NCBI GenBank assembly: GCA_025210395.1
Contig: JAOARV010000067.1
Span: forward strand, 1-64,000
Reading direction: 5' to 3'
DNA: 64,000 nucleotides
From: Marinisporobacter sp.
GTDB taxonomy: Bacteria > Bacillota > Clostridia > Peptostreptococcales > Thermotaleaceae
The notes under the pieces: model-generated
Seen by the model: the letters and a program-made list of their open reading frames with translations, nothing else
Told to the model about the DNA's origin: nothing
Database searches by the model: none
Shown: in pieces, positions 1 through 9,007 of the stretch
Layout: every line of letters starts with the position of its first letter
How positions within the stretch are numbered: position 1 is the first letter of the stretch
Translations under genes and position numbers: made by a program

Positions 1-91
1 TTGTATAAGTCCTCCAGTATTATAGTTTTGTACTTCCGGCCAGAAGCAATTCTATTTTACTGTGAGGGCTTACTTTTTTCAAACTTGATTT
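1..91. other. Gene-free left edge with a minus-strand SD
   Basis: No complete gene lies here. On the minus strand a GGAGG motif (positions 11-15) sits about 10 bases before the window edge, so a minus-strand gene probably starts just outside, downstream of the PadR gene and perhaps co-transcribed with it. PadR genes are often followed by their membrane or transporter target, but that gene is not visible. A small inverted repeat, CTTC-6-GAAG, lies near 33-46. Confidence 0.3.
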
Positions 92-625
92 TTATTCATT
101 ACAGGAATGCTCCTTCATAAAATTTTCAAGCCATACTTTTTCAGCATCTATACATACTATAGGTCTTTCAAATAATGCCTTTATATGCAATCGTTTATTA
201 GCTGTAGGATGCTGATGATATTTTTTAAGGATAAATGTTCTTCGTTTTGTTAGATTTTCTTTACGCTGTATCAATGCTTCATAAAATTCTTCTTCTGAAA
301 TTAAGTAGGAAAATGCCATCCCTATATGAAATTTACTAGGATCAGAAGTATATTCACTTAATATTTTTATAATCTCTTTTTTTACAATTTCTCTTGTTTG
401 ATCCTTAATAAAATATACTTTTCTCTTGGGAGACCCATATTCCTTTTCATATTTTGAATAGATCAGACCCTTTTTTTCAAGTTTATTGAAAGAATTATAA
501 ATAGATGAAAATCCTATATTGGTCCACTCTCTCATATTTCTTTGTTCTATAATCCTTTCAACCTCATATGCATAATAATCTTTATCATACAAAAGAGCTA
601 ATAGAACAATTTCAATTTCTGTCAT
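92..625 (-). CDS. PadR family transcriptional regulator
   Basis: A 177-residue cytoplasmic DNA-binding repressor of the PadR family. The N-terminal 85 residues form the winged helix, beginning MTEIEIVLLALL with the usual DYYAYEVERII and SSIYNSFNKLEKKGLI segments. The C-terminal half (about 95-175) is the helical dimerisation domain of the Vir_act_alpha_C type. The ATG is well placed after a GGAGG. A perfect palindrome (638-657) just upstream suggests autoregulation, which is typical of PadR proteins. The ligand and regulon cannot be read from the sequence; the next gene on this strand is outside the window. Confidence 0.88.
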   Translation of the reverse strand: MTEIEIVLLALLYDKDYYAYEVERIIEQRNMREWTNIGFSSIYNSFNKLEKKGLIYSKYEKEYGSPKRKVYFIKDQTREIVKKEIIKILSEYTSDPSKFHIGMAFSYLISEEEFYEALIQRKENLTKRRTFILKKYHQHPTANKRLHIKALFERPIVCIDAEKVWLENFMKEHSCNE

Positions 626-637
626 ATTTCACCTCCA

Positions 638-657
638 CTATTCTATCAATAGAATAG
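638..657. promoter_or_regulatory. Palindromic operator candidate upstream of padR
   Basis: CTATTCTAT-CA-ATAGAATAG, a perfect 9-bp inverted repeat with a 2-base centre, lies 12 bases upstream of the padR start codon and overlaps the likely promoter/-10 region. Its position and symmetry suit autorepression by PadR; this is inference. Confidence 0.5.
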
Positions 658-825
658 CATAGTCAATCTTATTTGTAAATAATTTTACATCAATTATTTA
701 TGATTACAACCTTATTCTTTATCCTTCACTTTTTTTGATTCTATGGCTATAAATTTTAAGGATAATAGATCTATTTTATTGGTAGATTATAAATATAAAA
801 CCATTTGTATTAGGAGGAATCTGTA

Positions 826-1269
826 ATGGGCTGGATTATTATGTGTGCTATTGCTTTTTTATTAGTATTTATTTTTATTCCCTTTCATCAATATAAATCA
901 TTATATCCTATTGGCTTAATTTCTTTAGCCATCCTTTATATGATCGATAGTACTTTCATTGAACTTAAAGCCTTCTCCTACAGCTTTGCAAACCCTAAAT
1001 TGTCTGGATTACCTACATTTTACTGGCTGAGTGGCTTTGCAGGTGGTCTGCTTTTAGTGTACTATTATCCTTTACATAAAAAATGGCAGCTCTCCTATCT
1101 ACTTTTTGTATCTTTGTTGCTTCTTATCTTAGAATTCATCATGTATAAACTTAGATATTTTCACTATCACAAATGGAGTCTAGCCCAATCATATTTTCTA
1201 AATATTTTAGGTTTTGCTGTAGTCTTATGGTTTTCCCATTTTTTTAGTATATTTAAAAAGGACTCCTAA
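826..1269 (+). CDS. Small integral membrane protein, possibly CBO0543-like
   Basis: A 147-residue, very hydrophobic protein with about five predicted membrane segments (roughly residues 2-20, 28-46, 63-80, 86-107 and 122-142) and no signal peptidase site. The start follows a clear AGGAGG. The pattern of short loops and the RYFHYHKWSLAQSYFLNILG stretch before the last helix recall the clostridial CBO0543 family of unknown function, but that assignment is tentative. It is transcribed divergently from padR and could be a PadR target through the shared 200-base intergenic region. No function is proposed. Confidence 0.65.
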   Translation: MGWIIMCAIAFLLVFIFIPFHQYKSLYPIGLISLAILYMIDSTFIELKAFSYSFANPKLSGLPTFYWLSGFAGGLLLVYYYPLHKKWQLSYLLFVSLLLLILEFIMYKLRYFHYHKWSLAQSYFLNILGFAVVLWFSHFFSIFKKDS

Positions 1270-1287
1270 ACTAGATTAGAAGTCCTT
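1258..1287. terminator. Terminator between convergent genes
   Basis: AAGGACT and AGTCCTT arms 16 bases apart are followed by CTTTTTAT on the plus strand and AAAAAG-derived U residues on the minus strand. It sits between the convergent membrane-protein and chemoreceptor genes and overlaps the end of the former. Confidence 0.6.
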
Positions 1288-1291
1288 CTTT

Positions 1292-3166
1292 TTATATAAT
1301 TTCTCTGACCATATGATAATGCTCATCTTTACTTTCTTTAAATCCTTCAATTGGCGTATTTAAATCATTACTCTTAAAATTAATAAAACTATCTTTAAGC
1401 TTTTCCAAAAGATCTTTTGAAACTTTAGAACTAACGGCAATAGCATCTTTAGGAATATTTTCTACAGATTTAATAATTCTAACATTATCTGTTGAGATTC
1501 CCTTTGCTTTTAGATTTTCTAGTGCTTCATCATAAGTGGCACCACCATCTAACTCTCCTGATAATACTCCCTTTATAACATTATCATGATTCCCCATAAA
1601 AGTTACTTTAGAAAACATTTTATCTGGATCTAAATGATTTGATCTCAGTATATGTCGTGCATATAAATACCCTGAAGCACTATTTACATCTACATATCCA
1701 AATTTCTTATTTTTTAAATCAGATAAGGTTTCAATGCTACTATCTTTTCTAACAATAATATATCCATTATATGTAGTTTTTCCTCTAACTTTCGGCGTTG
1801 CAATAGGTAAGATATTGTTTTTTTCACGAGCTTTTACATATGCTAAAGGTGAAAACCATCCCACATCTATTATTCCATCCTTTATCCCTTGATTGACAGC
1901 ATCATAATTTTTTACGATAACCGTTCTAGCTTTATATCCTATACTTTTGCATATACTCTGTAAAATAGGCAAGTACATCTTCTTAATATTTTCTGGTGAT
2001 GTAAACGGATTAATGCCAAATATTATTTCATTTTCCTTCTTTAATTTAACAGTTATACATTGAAAATCTTTTGTTACTTCAGTTAATTTATCAAAATATA
2101 TATTCATTTCATCATTTTTATTTTGATGAAGATTGATCATTTCTATAGAATCACTAATAATGTTATTTGTCTTTTCTACAGCTACAGTAACACATTCTGC
2201 TCCTGCATTAATCTCTTTAGCTAAATCTGTCTGCATACCAGACATGTTATTTATTTGAACGGCTGAAGTTCTTATACTATTAACAACACCTTCAACATCC
2301 CCAATGACTTTAGCTGATTTTTTTGAGATCTCATCTATGCTTTTTATTTTATCTTCATAAATATTCATGATTTCATTAGAATTCTCTATTCTATTGAGTA
2401 TTTCTTTCAAAATATCATCTATATTTGAAATGGATTGATCAATCTTATCAGATAATTTACGTACTTCATCGGCAACCACCCAAAAACCTTTTCCAGCATC
2501 CCCTGCTCTAGCTGCTTCTATGGAAGCATTTAATGCCAGAAGATTTGTTTGTCTAGATATTTCTTTTATATAATCAACGATGCTATTAACCTTTTTAGAA
2601 GAATCCTGTAACTCCACATTATTTTTAATGGCACTATCAATAGCTTGTCTAAAATCATTCAAAAAGTCTCCGATACTATTGATCGTATCTAAATTTTGAT
2701 TCAACATTCCATAGGATTGCATCGATTGGGTTTCAATATTATTTATATTTTGCTTTAGTTCTTCCGATATGGATGCTAACTGATTAATGCTTGAACTTGT
2801 TTCTTGCATACTCGCATTATTTTGTTCACTTAGTTCTCTTATCTCATGTGAAATTTTCACTAAATTATTAAATGCCACTCTATTCTCTTGTGTTAACCAC
2901 GATAATTGATAAATATTAAATCCTAAAGTTTCAGATGCTACAAATAATTTTTCATGTACTTCCCTGTCTTCTGTTCGATCTTCTTTTATAACTTTTTCTT
3001 TCCTCCTATAGGCATTTTTAAATAATAAATACATAACAAATACATCTGTACTAACAACGATTCCTTTAGCTATCATATTAGATAAACCATATACACAAAT
3101 TCCCAATTGGATAATCATTAATATACACACACTAAAAAAGCATCTCTTATTTTTCAAATTCCCCAC
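1292..3166 (-). CDS. Methyl-accepting chemotaxis protein with C-terminal PhnD-like domain
   Basis: A 624-residue sensor. Two short hydrophobic segments (about 10-32 and 36-50) anchor it in the membrane with almost no external loop. A helical region then carries the chemoreceptor signalling hairpin (core [20 protein letters not shown], about 205-225, then [12 protein letters not shown]). After the coiled coil, residues about 380-605 match the phosphate/phosphonate ABC-transporter substrate-binding (PhnD) fold: [49 protein letters not shown] and [14 protein letters not shown]. With no membrane helix between hairpin and PhnD domain, the binding domain should be cytoplasmic, unlike ordinary extracytoplasmic PhnD proteins. 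It probably signals to CheA through CheW; a cheW gene lies at 19.0 kb. The ligand is unknown. Confidence 0.88.
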   Translation of the reverse strand: MGNLKNKRCFFSVCILMIIQLGICVYGLSNMIAKGIVVSTDVFVMYLLFKNAYRRKEKVIKEDRTEDREVHEKLFVASETLGFNIYQLSWLTQENRVAFNNLVKISHEIRELSEQNNASMQETSSSINQLASISEELKQNINNIETQSMQSYGMLNQNLDTINSIGDFLNDFRQAIDSAIKNNVELQDSSKKVNSIVDYIKEISRQTNLLALNASIEAARAGDAGKGFWVVADEVRKLSDKIDQSISNIDDILKEILNRIENSNEIMNIYEDKIKSIDEISKKSAKVIGDVEGVVNSIRTSAVQINNMSGMQTDLAKEINAGAECVTVAVEKTNNIISDSIEMINLHQNKNDEMNIYFDKLTEVTKDFQCITVKLKKENEIIFGINPFTSPENIKKMYLPILQSICKSIGYKARTVIVKNYDAVNQGIKDGIIDVGWFSPLAYVKAREKNNILPIATPKVRGKTTYNGYIIVRKDSSIETLSDLKNKKFGYVDVNSASGYLYARHILRSNHLDPDKMFSKVTFMGNHDNVIKGVLSGELDGGATYDEALENLKAKGISTDNVRIIKSVENIPKDAIAVSSKVSKDLLEKLKDSFINFKSNDLNTPIEGFKESKDEHYHMVREII

Positions 3167-3200
3167 CCTCTGCTATTCATTTTATAATTTTATAATCAAG

Positions 3201-3269
3201 CTTACTCAAAGTGATCAAACATTTGATTTCTCAATCATAAAGTATCCACATCTTTTAAATTTTATAATT
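3201..3269 (+). repeat. Dispersed intergenic repeat, copy 1
   Basis: A 69-base stretch beginning CTTACTCAAAGT and containing CAAACATTTGATTTCTCAA and TATCCACA recurs at 14745-14813 in the same orientation with about 62 of 69 positions identical by hand alignment. This copy lies between the arginase-family gene and the chemoreceptor gene. No ORF is conserved between the copies. Confidence 0.7.
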
Positions 3270-3364
3270 GTAGAGTACAATGGTGGACTAGGCTGATTTA
3301 TACGACTCTCATATCTTTATATATTTATTTTATTATAGCATTTTAACGTTTTATTGTAAATTAT

Positions 3365-4381
3365 TCAATTAATTTCCAAATTGTTCATTTCGGTCAAAGT
3401 ACTAATAACAGAAAAAATCAATACGGCAGCTAAATTTGCAGTAGTATTGTCTTGATCGAATCTAGGTGATACTTCTGCAATATCAAAACTAATGACCTTA
3501 TTAGATCTTAAAATATATTTAAGAAACTTCAAAACTCTTTCGGGCTCTAATCCAAAGGGTTGTGTAGCACTTACTCCTGGTGCATAAGCAGATGAAAACA
3601 CATCTGAGCATATGGTTATATAAAAATAATCTCTCAATTTCATAAACTCATCTAATTTTTCTATTATACTAAAGTCATCATAGTTTATCATATCCTTGGC
3701 TAGTATGTACTGAGCACCTAATCGATCTGCCGTTTTAAAAAGATCAATGGTATTCCTATGCTTTTGAATACCTAAGCAAAGATAAGCATATTCTAAATCT
3801 TCTTCTTTACACTGATCTGCAATTTGCCTAAACATGGTTCCAGAGCTTCCTCCCTTTGGATAAGGTCTAAGGTCAAAATGAGCATCAAAATTAATAATTC
3901 CCATATTCAGTTTATCCTCTTTTTCTTTTAAATAGTTTAAAATCCCATTATAGTGTCCAAAAGCTACTTCATGTCCTCCTCCTAAAACGATAGGAAAAAG
4001 ATTTAAAGCTAAAATCTTCTCTACAGCTTTTGAAAGCAATTTTTGACTTTCTTCCAATGTACAGCTTTCACAAAGGATGTTTCCTGCATCAAAAATTTTC
4101 ACCTCTTTTGTAAAGCAACAGGGTAAATTAGCTAATTCTTTTCTAATGCTTATAGGTCCCTTTGTAGCTCCTACCCTTCCCTTATTACGCTTAATTCCTT
4201 CATCACAACAAAACCCTATAAAAGCAAATCCTAATTTTCCTTTATAAGGAAGCAGCTCCTTTTTTCTTAAATCTATTCTTTCAACCCACTGATGCCATCT
4301 AAAAGCATCAAAATTGGTTTCACTATCGATTCTTCCTTTCCAAACTATTTCATCTGTAGGGTTGTAATTTTTATTAAACAT
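3365..4381 (-). CDS. Arginase/agmatinase/formimidoylglutamase family hydrolase
   Basis: A 338-residue ureohydrolase-family protein expected to use a dimanganese centre to hydrolyse a guanidino or formimino group. Visible ligand motifs are GGGHE (His137), NFDAHFD (Asp166, His168, Asp170) and, near the end, ISFDIAEVSPRFDQDN. The SSAYAPGVSATQPFG stretch after the third motif resembles formimidoylglutamase (HutG) more than arginase. In that motif the usual D-x-D reads C258-S-D260, so one expected metal ligand is replaced by cysteine. No other hut gene is adjacent. The neighbouring genes do not identify the substrate. Confidence 0.78.
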   Translation of the reverse strand: MFNKNYNPTDEIVWKGRIDSETNFDAFRWHQWVERIDLRKKELLPYKGKLGFAFIGFCCDEGIKRNKGRVGATKGPISIRKELANLPCCFTKEVKIFDAGNILCESCTLEESQKLLSKAVEKILALNLFPIVLGGGHEVAFGHYNGILNYLKEKEDKLNMGIINFDAHFDLRPYPKGGSSGTMFRQIADQCKEEDLEYAYLCLGIQKHRNTIDLFKTADRLGAQYILAKDMINYDDFSIIEKLDEFMKLRDYFYITICSDVFSSAYAPGVSATQPFGLEPERVLKFLKYILRSNKVISFDIAEVSPRFDQDNTTANLAAVLIFSVISTLTEMNNLEIN

Positions 4382-4723
4382 TCTTTCTTCTCCTATCTAA
4401 TTTTTTATATTTTTTCAATGTTTATAGTCATTTTTATCCTCTATACCTATAATCATCCTAATATTTGAGCTTACCTATTAATCTTTGAAAAAAACAACTT
4501 CCTTTTTTATTTCTTTTCTTTACTATTTTGTATAAGCTACAAGCTAAATCATAACATATATTCTAAGTCTTGCATATTATTCAACAATTTATGCTAAAAA
4601 ATACTTTCTTTTGATATTATTCATACTTTATTAATATTTATCCTTTATCCTAATTTATAGATGAAATTTTTTTCATATAGGGCTTCCCTATTCATTACAA
4701 AAGCTCGTCTTTAATTAAATATA
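4382..4723. other. Gene-free AT-rich spacer
   Basis: About 340 bases between the arginase-family gene and the NSS transporter terminator. No ORF, structured RNA or convincing promoter was recognised; the promoter of the arginase-family gene must lie here or read through from upstream. Confidence 0.5.
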
Positions 4724-4762
4724 AAAATCCCCACCTTATAATTTTATAAGATAGGGATTTTT
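4724..4762 (-). terminator. Terminator of the NSS transporter gene
   Basis: A long imperfect hairpin pairs AAAATCCCCACCTTATA with TATAAGATAGGGATTTT, with T runs on both sides. It directly follows the transporter stop codon. Confidence 0.8.
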
Positions 4763-4763
4763 A

Positions 4764-6143
4764 TTAAAACATGGCTTCAATAACACTCTTAAATGAATTA
4801 ATCAATATAATAAAAACTGCTGGTGGCACAATATATTTTATAAGGAATTTCCATAAAGGTGCAAGTGTAAATTTCACACCCATCTTTTCAATTTCTTCTA
4901 TAGCATGATCTGCTCCCCATACCCATCCAACAAAAATAGAAAGTAATAATCCTCCTGATGTAAGAAGTATATTAGAAGTTAATTTATCATAAAAATCAAA
5001 GAAATTTAAGTTTCCTAGTATATGAAGGTCTTGCCAAGGTCCCATAGAGAGACACGCTGGAATTCCTACAATATACATAACCATGATAATCATTACAGCA
5101 GCCTTTGTTCTATTTACACCCTTTTCATCTACAAAATAAGATACGCATACTTCAAGCATAGATATGGATGAAGTAAGAGCTGCAAACAATACTAGTACGA
5201 AAAATAATATACAAAATAATTTTCCAAAGGGCATGCTTGCAAATACAGCAGGAAGCGTTACAAACATAAGCCCAGGTCCTGAAGAAGCTTTAAATCCAAT
5301 AGCAAACACTGCCGGTAATGTGGCAAAGCCTGCAAGAATGGCTACCATCGTATCTAACACAGGAATAGAAGCAGCTGGTCCAAGTAAATTTGCGTCTTTA
5401 TCTAAATAACTTCCATAAGTAACCATAACTCCCATCCCAATGCTTAGTGAAAAGAATACTTGCCCTAACGCATTCATAATTACATCCATATTTATTTTTG
5501 AAAAGTCTGGAAGAAGGAAAAACGCAATTCCTTCTGAAGCTCCAGGTAAAGTTACAGACCTTATTGCAATAAGCATAATCATTACAAAAAGAGCTGGCAT
5601 CATAATTTTACTGGCTTTTTCTATTCCTGAACTAATTCCCCTAATTACAATGAGTAATGTCAATATCAAAAATATTCCTTGATACATAATACTTGAAACA
5701 GGTGATGATATAAAACCTCCAAAGATTCCACCTAACACTTCAGGATCCTTTATAGCAAGGCCTCCTGTAAAAGCTTTTAAACAATAATAAATTACCCATC
5801 CCCCTACAGTACTATAGAAAGCTAATATAAAAAATCCACAAATAACACCTAGTCCCCCTACGAAGGACCATTTCTTTTTAATGCTTCCATAAGCACCTAC
5901 AGCTGAAAGCTGTGTTTTTCTACCTAATGTAATAGCTGCAAGCATAAGTGGCAATCCTATCAAAATAAGAAATATCATATAAATCATTACAAATGCACCA
6001 CCACCATTATTCCCTACACTATACGGAAATTTCCATAAATTACCTAATCCTACTGCTGATCCTGCTGCTGCAAGAACAAAACCTATTTTAGATCCCCATT
6101 GATCTCTTTTCTTCTCTTTATTTTTTGCAGTTACTAAAGACAT
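4764..6143 (-). CDS. Sodium-dependent amino-acid transporter, NSS/SNF family
   Basis: A 459-residue membrane carrier with about 11-12 helices. The N-terminal signature WGSKIGFVLAAAGSAVGLGNLWKFPY is the sodium- and substrate-binding unwound helix 1 of neurotransmitter:sodium symporters such as MhsT and TnaT; the NNGGGAFVMIY stretch follows. The ATG at 6143 follows AGGAGGATATGT; an in-frame ATG 39 bases upstream lacks an SD and is rejected. The gene is preceded by a T-box leader whose specifier reads TTC, so expression is probably induced when charged tRNA-Phe falls. This points to phenylalanine or a broader aromatic/hydrophobic amino acid as substrate, by inference. Confidence 0.9.
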   Translation of the reverse strand: MSLVTAKNKEKKRDQWGSKIGFVLAAAGSAVGLGNLWKFPYSVGNNGGGAFVMIYMIFLILIGLPLMLAAITLGRKTQLSAVGAYGSIKKKWSFVGGLGVICGFFILAFYSTVGGWVIYYCLKAFTGGLAIKDPEVLGGIFGGFISSPVSSIMYQGIFLILTLLIVIRGISSGIEKASKIMMPALFVMIMLIAIRSVTLPGASEGIAFFLLPDFSKINMDVIMNALGQVFFSLSIGMGVMVTYGSYLDKDANLLGPAASIPVLDTMVAILAGFATLPAVFAIGFKASSGPGLMFVTLPAVFASMPFGKLFCILFFVLVLFAALTSSISMLEVCVSYFVDEKGVNRTKAAVMIIMVMYIVGIPACLSMGPWQDLHILGNLNFFDFYDKLTSNILLTSGGLLLSIFVGWVWGADHAIEEIEKMGVKFTLAPLWKFLIKYIVPPAVFIILINSFKSVIEAMF

Positions 6144-6295
6144 ACATATCCTCCTATTAATTTCAAAATAAATTATGATCACTAATTTACTTTGAAAGCC
6201 TTTTAGTCTTGAAATAGTTCTTTAGTCATGACTATACTTATAAAGACCGGTCAAATCTTTAATACATTCTTTCATTTTAGCTAGCTTTATAGAAA

Positions 6296-6625
6296 TAAAA
6301 AAAAGCTCCCCCTCTATATAATAGAGGCGAAGCTTGACTTCACGGTACCACTCTAATTGATCCAAAAAAACAAAACTTTTTTAAGATCATCTCTTCTCCA
6401 GTCTGCTTTTATAGAATCATAAACACATAAGATAAAAGCTAAACTATAGTCCTAATAAGGGGGACATCCCTTTGCACCTACTCGAAATACCTTTTGGAGC
6501 AACAACTCTAGAGTGAATATACACATTGTCTTATAACACTGGGCTCTCACCTCCCCCCAGTTCTCTGGAATTACAGGGTCAATGCTTTTCTCTCCGTCAT
6601 AGTCTTTATTCTATATTTATTTCTT
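6296..6625 (-). ncRNA. T-box leader, phenylalanine specifier
   Basis: Reading the minus strand, a Stem I region contains GGTGAGAGCC, then TTC followed by ACTCTAGAGTTG (specifier at 6517-6515), the usual codon-A-C layout of T-box specifier loops. The antiterminator motif AGAGTGGTACCGTGAAG is at about 6353-6337; its bulge TGGT would pair with an ACCA tRNA end, consistent with an adenosine discriminator base. A terminator follows (AAGCT...AGCTT, about 6335-6301) with a T run. Uncharged tRNA-Phe should stabilise the antiterminator and switch on the transporter. The T-box class is clear; specificity is read from alignment by eye. Confidence 0.9.
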
Positions 6626-6632
6626 GATGCTT

Positions 6633-6661
6633 ATTGTAGCATCTCAAAAACTGGTTGTCAA
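6633..6661 (-). promoter_or_regulatory. Promoter of the T-box/NSS transcript
   Basis: TTGACA (6661-6656), 17-base spacer, TACAAT (6638-6633): a near-consensus sigma-A promoter starting transcription just before Stem I of the T-box. Confidence 0.85.
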
Positions 6662-6735
6662 TACAAAAAATATTTTTTTTTGAATTTTTTCCTTTTCATT
6701 TATAAAAATCCATTCAATAGACATCTTTAAATCAT

Positions 6736-7449
6736 TTAAATATTCATTCGCATCCCATTTTCTTTTAACCATATTCTTCTTTCTTTATAATCTGGTAATA
6801 TGGCTCTAACCAATTGCCAAAATGCCTTAGAATGATTCATATGCACCATATGACACATCTCATGAACAACGAGGTAATCTATTATCAATTCTGGCATCAT
6901 GGCACACCTTAAATTGAAATTTAAATTCATCTTAGAGCTACAGCTTCCCCATCGTTTCTTCTGATCTTTTATTTTAATAGTATTCGGCTTTACTAGAAAA
7001 TGTTTTTGGAAATACGCTATTCTTTTTATAACCTCTTCGGATGTCTTTTTTCTGTACCACTCTTTCATAGCCCTTTTTAAAATATTTTCATCGTCTGTAT
7101 GGGTAGTAATATAAAACATTTCCTTTTCAAACTTTACTAATGCATCTCTCATAGCAACCCCTCTAATAATTTTTAGTGGATATGCTTTTCCTAAATAAAA
7201 AAAAGTTTCCCCATTTACATACTCTTTTTTTATCTTTGTATAATCTATCCCCTGAAAAAAAGATAGCTTCTCCCTAATCCATTTTTTCTTTGCATCTACA
7301 ATTTTTAATATATCTTCTTCCCTCACTCCCTTTGGAGCTCTCACAATAACTACACAGGGTGGTTCTATTCTAATTTCAAAGGTCTTTCGATTTCTGTATT
7401 CTACTATAAATTCTATATCTAACGCTTCATTATAAAGACTCATCTTCAT
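6736..7449 (-). CDS. YgjP-like zinc metallopeptidase (DUF45, SprT-like)
   Basis: A 237-residue protein with a predicted beta-rich N-terminal half and a C-terminal metalloprotease core. The zinc-binding HEMCHMVHMNHSKAFW (HExxH plus a further histidine) lies near residues 197-212, preceded by the family motif KKRWGSCSSKMNLNFN. YgjP/M48-type members are cytoplasmic and often found beside restriction or repair genes, but here the upstream neighbour on this strand is pduL, separated by a terminator. The start is uncertain by two codons (ATG AAG ATG), neither having a strong SD. The substrate is unknown. Confidence 0.85.
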   Translation of the reverse strand: MKMSLYNEALDIEFIVEYRNRKTFEIRIEPPCVVIVRAPKGVREEDILKIVDAKKKWIREKLSFFQGIDYTKIKKEYVNGETFFYLGKAYPLKIIRGVAMRDALVKFEKEMFYITTHTDDENILKRAMKEWYRKKTSEEVIKRIAYFQKHFLVKPNTIKIKDQKKRWGSCSSKMNLNFNLRCAMMPELIIDYLVVHEMCHMVHMNHSKAFWQLVRAILPDYKERRIWLKENGMRMNI

Positions 7450-7489
7450 CCTGCTTTCTAAACTTATCCTATATTCCTTTTTTCTTATT

Positions 7490-7520
7490 AAAAAAGAATG
7501 ATCCTTAGACCATTCCTTTT
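7490..7520 (-). terminator. Terminator of pduL
   Basis: GAATGGTC and GATCATTC arms around TAAG, followed on the minus strand by TTTTTTAAT; directly downstream of the pduL stop. Confidence 0.75.
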
Positions 7521-7533
7521 ATCTTTATAAAAA

Positions 7534-8109
7534 TTATTTAATTACTTCAAGCATCATTCCATTTTTTAATCCTGCAGCATTTCCTTCTTCCATATCAACA
7601 TGTAATTCAAGAGCATGTGTATCTCCACATCTTACTAATACATTATTAAAGATTAATCCTCTTGGACCTTCTACTTTGATGCTTACTATATCTTGGTCTT
7701 TAAGTCCAAATTTCTCTGCATCAGAAGTATGCATATGTAAATGTCTAGCAGCAACAATGATTCCTTCTTCAATTGTCACTTCTCCTTTTGGTCCTACAAT
7801 CTTTGCTCCTGGAGTTCCTTCTAAATCTCCAGAATTTTTCACTGGTGCCTTTACTCCTAAAGCAAATCCATCTGTTAATGAAATTTCAATTTGTGTTTTA
7901 CTTCTTGCAGGTCCTAATACTCTTACACCTTTTAATGTGCCTTTTGTACCAACAATATCTACTTTCTCTTCACAGGCAAATTGTCCTGGTTGAACTAAAT
8001 CTTTCATAGGAGTTAACTCATGACCTTGTCCAAAAAGAATTTCAACATGCTCCTTGCTTAAATGAATGTGTTTATTAGATAAACCAACAGATACCATATT
8101 ATTTGACAT
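7534..8109 (-). CDS. pduL: Phosphate propanoyltransferase (PduL-type phosphotransacylase)
   Basis: A 191-residue enzyme interconverting an acyl-CoA (propionyl- or acetyl-CoA) and orthophosphate with acyl phosphate and CoA. The two PduL half-domains are complete: SNKHIHLSKEHVEILFG near the N-terminus, ARHLHMH in the middle and LELHVDMEEGNAAGL near the end, carrying the zinc-binding histidines. There is no N-terminal microcompartment encapsulation extension and no shell-protein gene nearby, so it should be a free cytosolic enzyme. It could supply acetyl phosphate from acetyl-CoA formed by PflB. It has its own promoter and terminator and is monocistronic. Confidence 0.92.
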   Translation of the reverse strand: MSNNMVSVGLSNKHIHLSKEHVEILFGQGHELTPMKDLVQPGQFACEEKVDIVGTKGTLKGVRVLGPARSKTQIEISLTDGFALGVKAPVKNSGDLEGTPGAKIVGPKGEVTIEEGIIVAARHLHMHTSDAEKFGLKDQDIVSIKVEGPRGLIFNNVLVRCGDTHALELHVDMEEGNAAGLKNGMMLEVIK

Positions 8110-8162
8110 AAAAAAAACACTCCTTAATTAATATAATTAGATTATGTATACAATATACTCAC

Positions 8163-8191
8163 TTTATATATCATATCTCTTCATTGATCAA
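8163..8191 (-). promoter_or_regulatory. Promoter of pduL
   Basis: TTGATC (8191-8186), 17-base spacer, TATAAA (8168-8163), about 50 bases upstream of the pduL start and its AAGGAG SD. Confidence 0.6.
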
Positions 8192-8218
8192 AAATCAACA
8201 AAAAAATATGATCTCTAA

Positions 8219-8803
8219 CTAAATCCAATTAAAATCGACTAATTTTTGTCCCATTTCATAAGCCTTATCTAGTAGTTCAATTCTTTCTTTTACCAATATC
8301 TTATCTGTACGATCTGCAAAAAGATTATACTGATATTTTGTGTTAATGGCTTTAAAAAATAAATCCATTACAAGGGTAGCACCTAAAAATATATTTTCCT
8401 TTTGTACACTCCCCCCAGTACATATAAATAAACCATTTCTTTTTTTTGCTCTATTAATGGAAGACTTATTCAAAACATATTTACTAGACCAAAACATTTG
8501 ACATCTATCAATCATGATTTTAGACATGCTCGTAACAGAATTAAAATATAGTGGAGAAGCAAAAACTACAATATCTGCTTCATCAAATTTATTATATAAT
8601 AAATTCATATCATCCTTCATAAAGCAATTCCCTGTTTTTTCACAAGCACCACAAGCTATACAAGGATGAATATTTAATTTTCTTAGTTCAATTTTTTCTA
8701 CAAATACATCCCTGTCTTCTAGTCCATCAATAACTTTATCTAAAAGAATGTCTGTATTCATTTTTATCCTGGGACTTCCTAAAATAGCTAATGCTTTCAA
8801 CAA
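8219..8803 (-). CDS. Flavodoxin-like NADPH-dependent FMN reductase family protein
   Basis: A 194-residue flavodoxin-fold protein. The N-terminal LAILGSPRIKMNTDILLDKVIDGL is the FMN-phosphate loop, ADIVVFASPLYFNSVTSMSKIMIDRCQMFW is the flavin/dimer region, and CIACGACEKTGNCFMKDDM carries the four cysteines found in iron-sulfur flavoproteins and related multimeric flavodoxin-like reductases. Translation starts at one of two adjacent TTG codons (8803 or 8800); AGGAGG spacing favours the second. Such proteins pass electrons to small substrates or protect against oxygen in anaerobes; the specific partner is unknown. Confidence 0.82.
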   Translation of the reverse strand: MLKALAILGSPRIKMNTDILLDKVIDGLEDRDVFVEKIELRKLNIHPCIACGACEKTGNCFMKDDMNLLYNKFDEADIVVFASPLYFNSVTSMSKIMIDRCQMFWSSKYVLNKSSINRAKKRNGLFICTGGSVQKENIFLGATLVMDLFFKAINTKYQYNLFADRTDKILVKERIELLDKAYEMGQKLVDFNWI

Positions 8804-9007
8804 AAATCCTCCTACGTAAACTTTTTTATACTTCTAAACACTATTCCATTATATTGAAAATAAGCTTTTAAAACAATCCCTAAAACCGTTCTTTATCTAC
8901 AATCTATTTTTTAAAACCCTCTACATTTTCAGAATTTATTTAATATTCGTTATATTTTTTGAAATTTATGTGAATAATAACAATAATTATACAGGGGAGG
9001 TCTCATT

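Noticed and set aside
5164-5682. Plus-strand reading frames opposite the NSS transporter
   Set aside because: They lie antisense to a clearly conserved gene, lack a ribosome binding site and show low-complexity composition.
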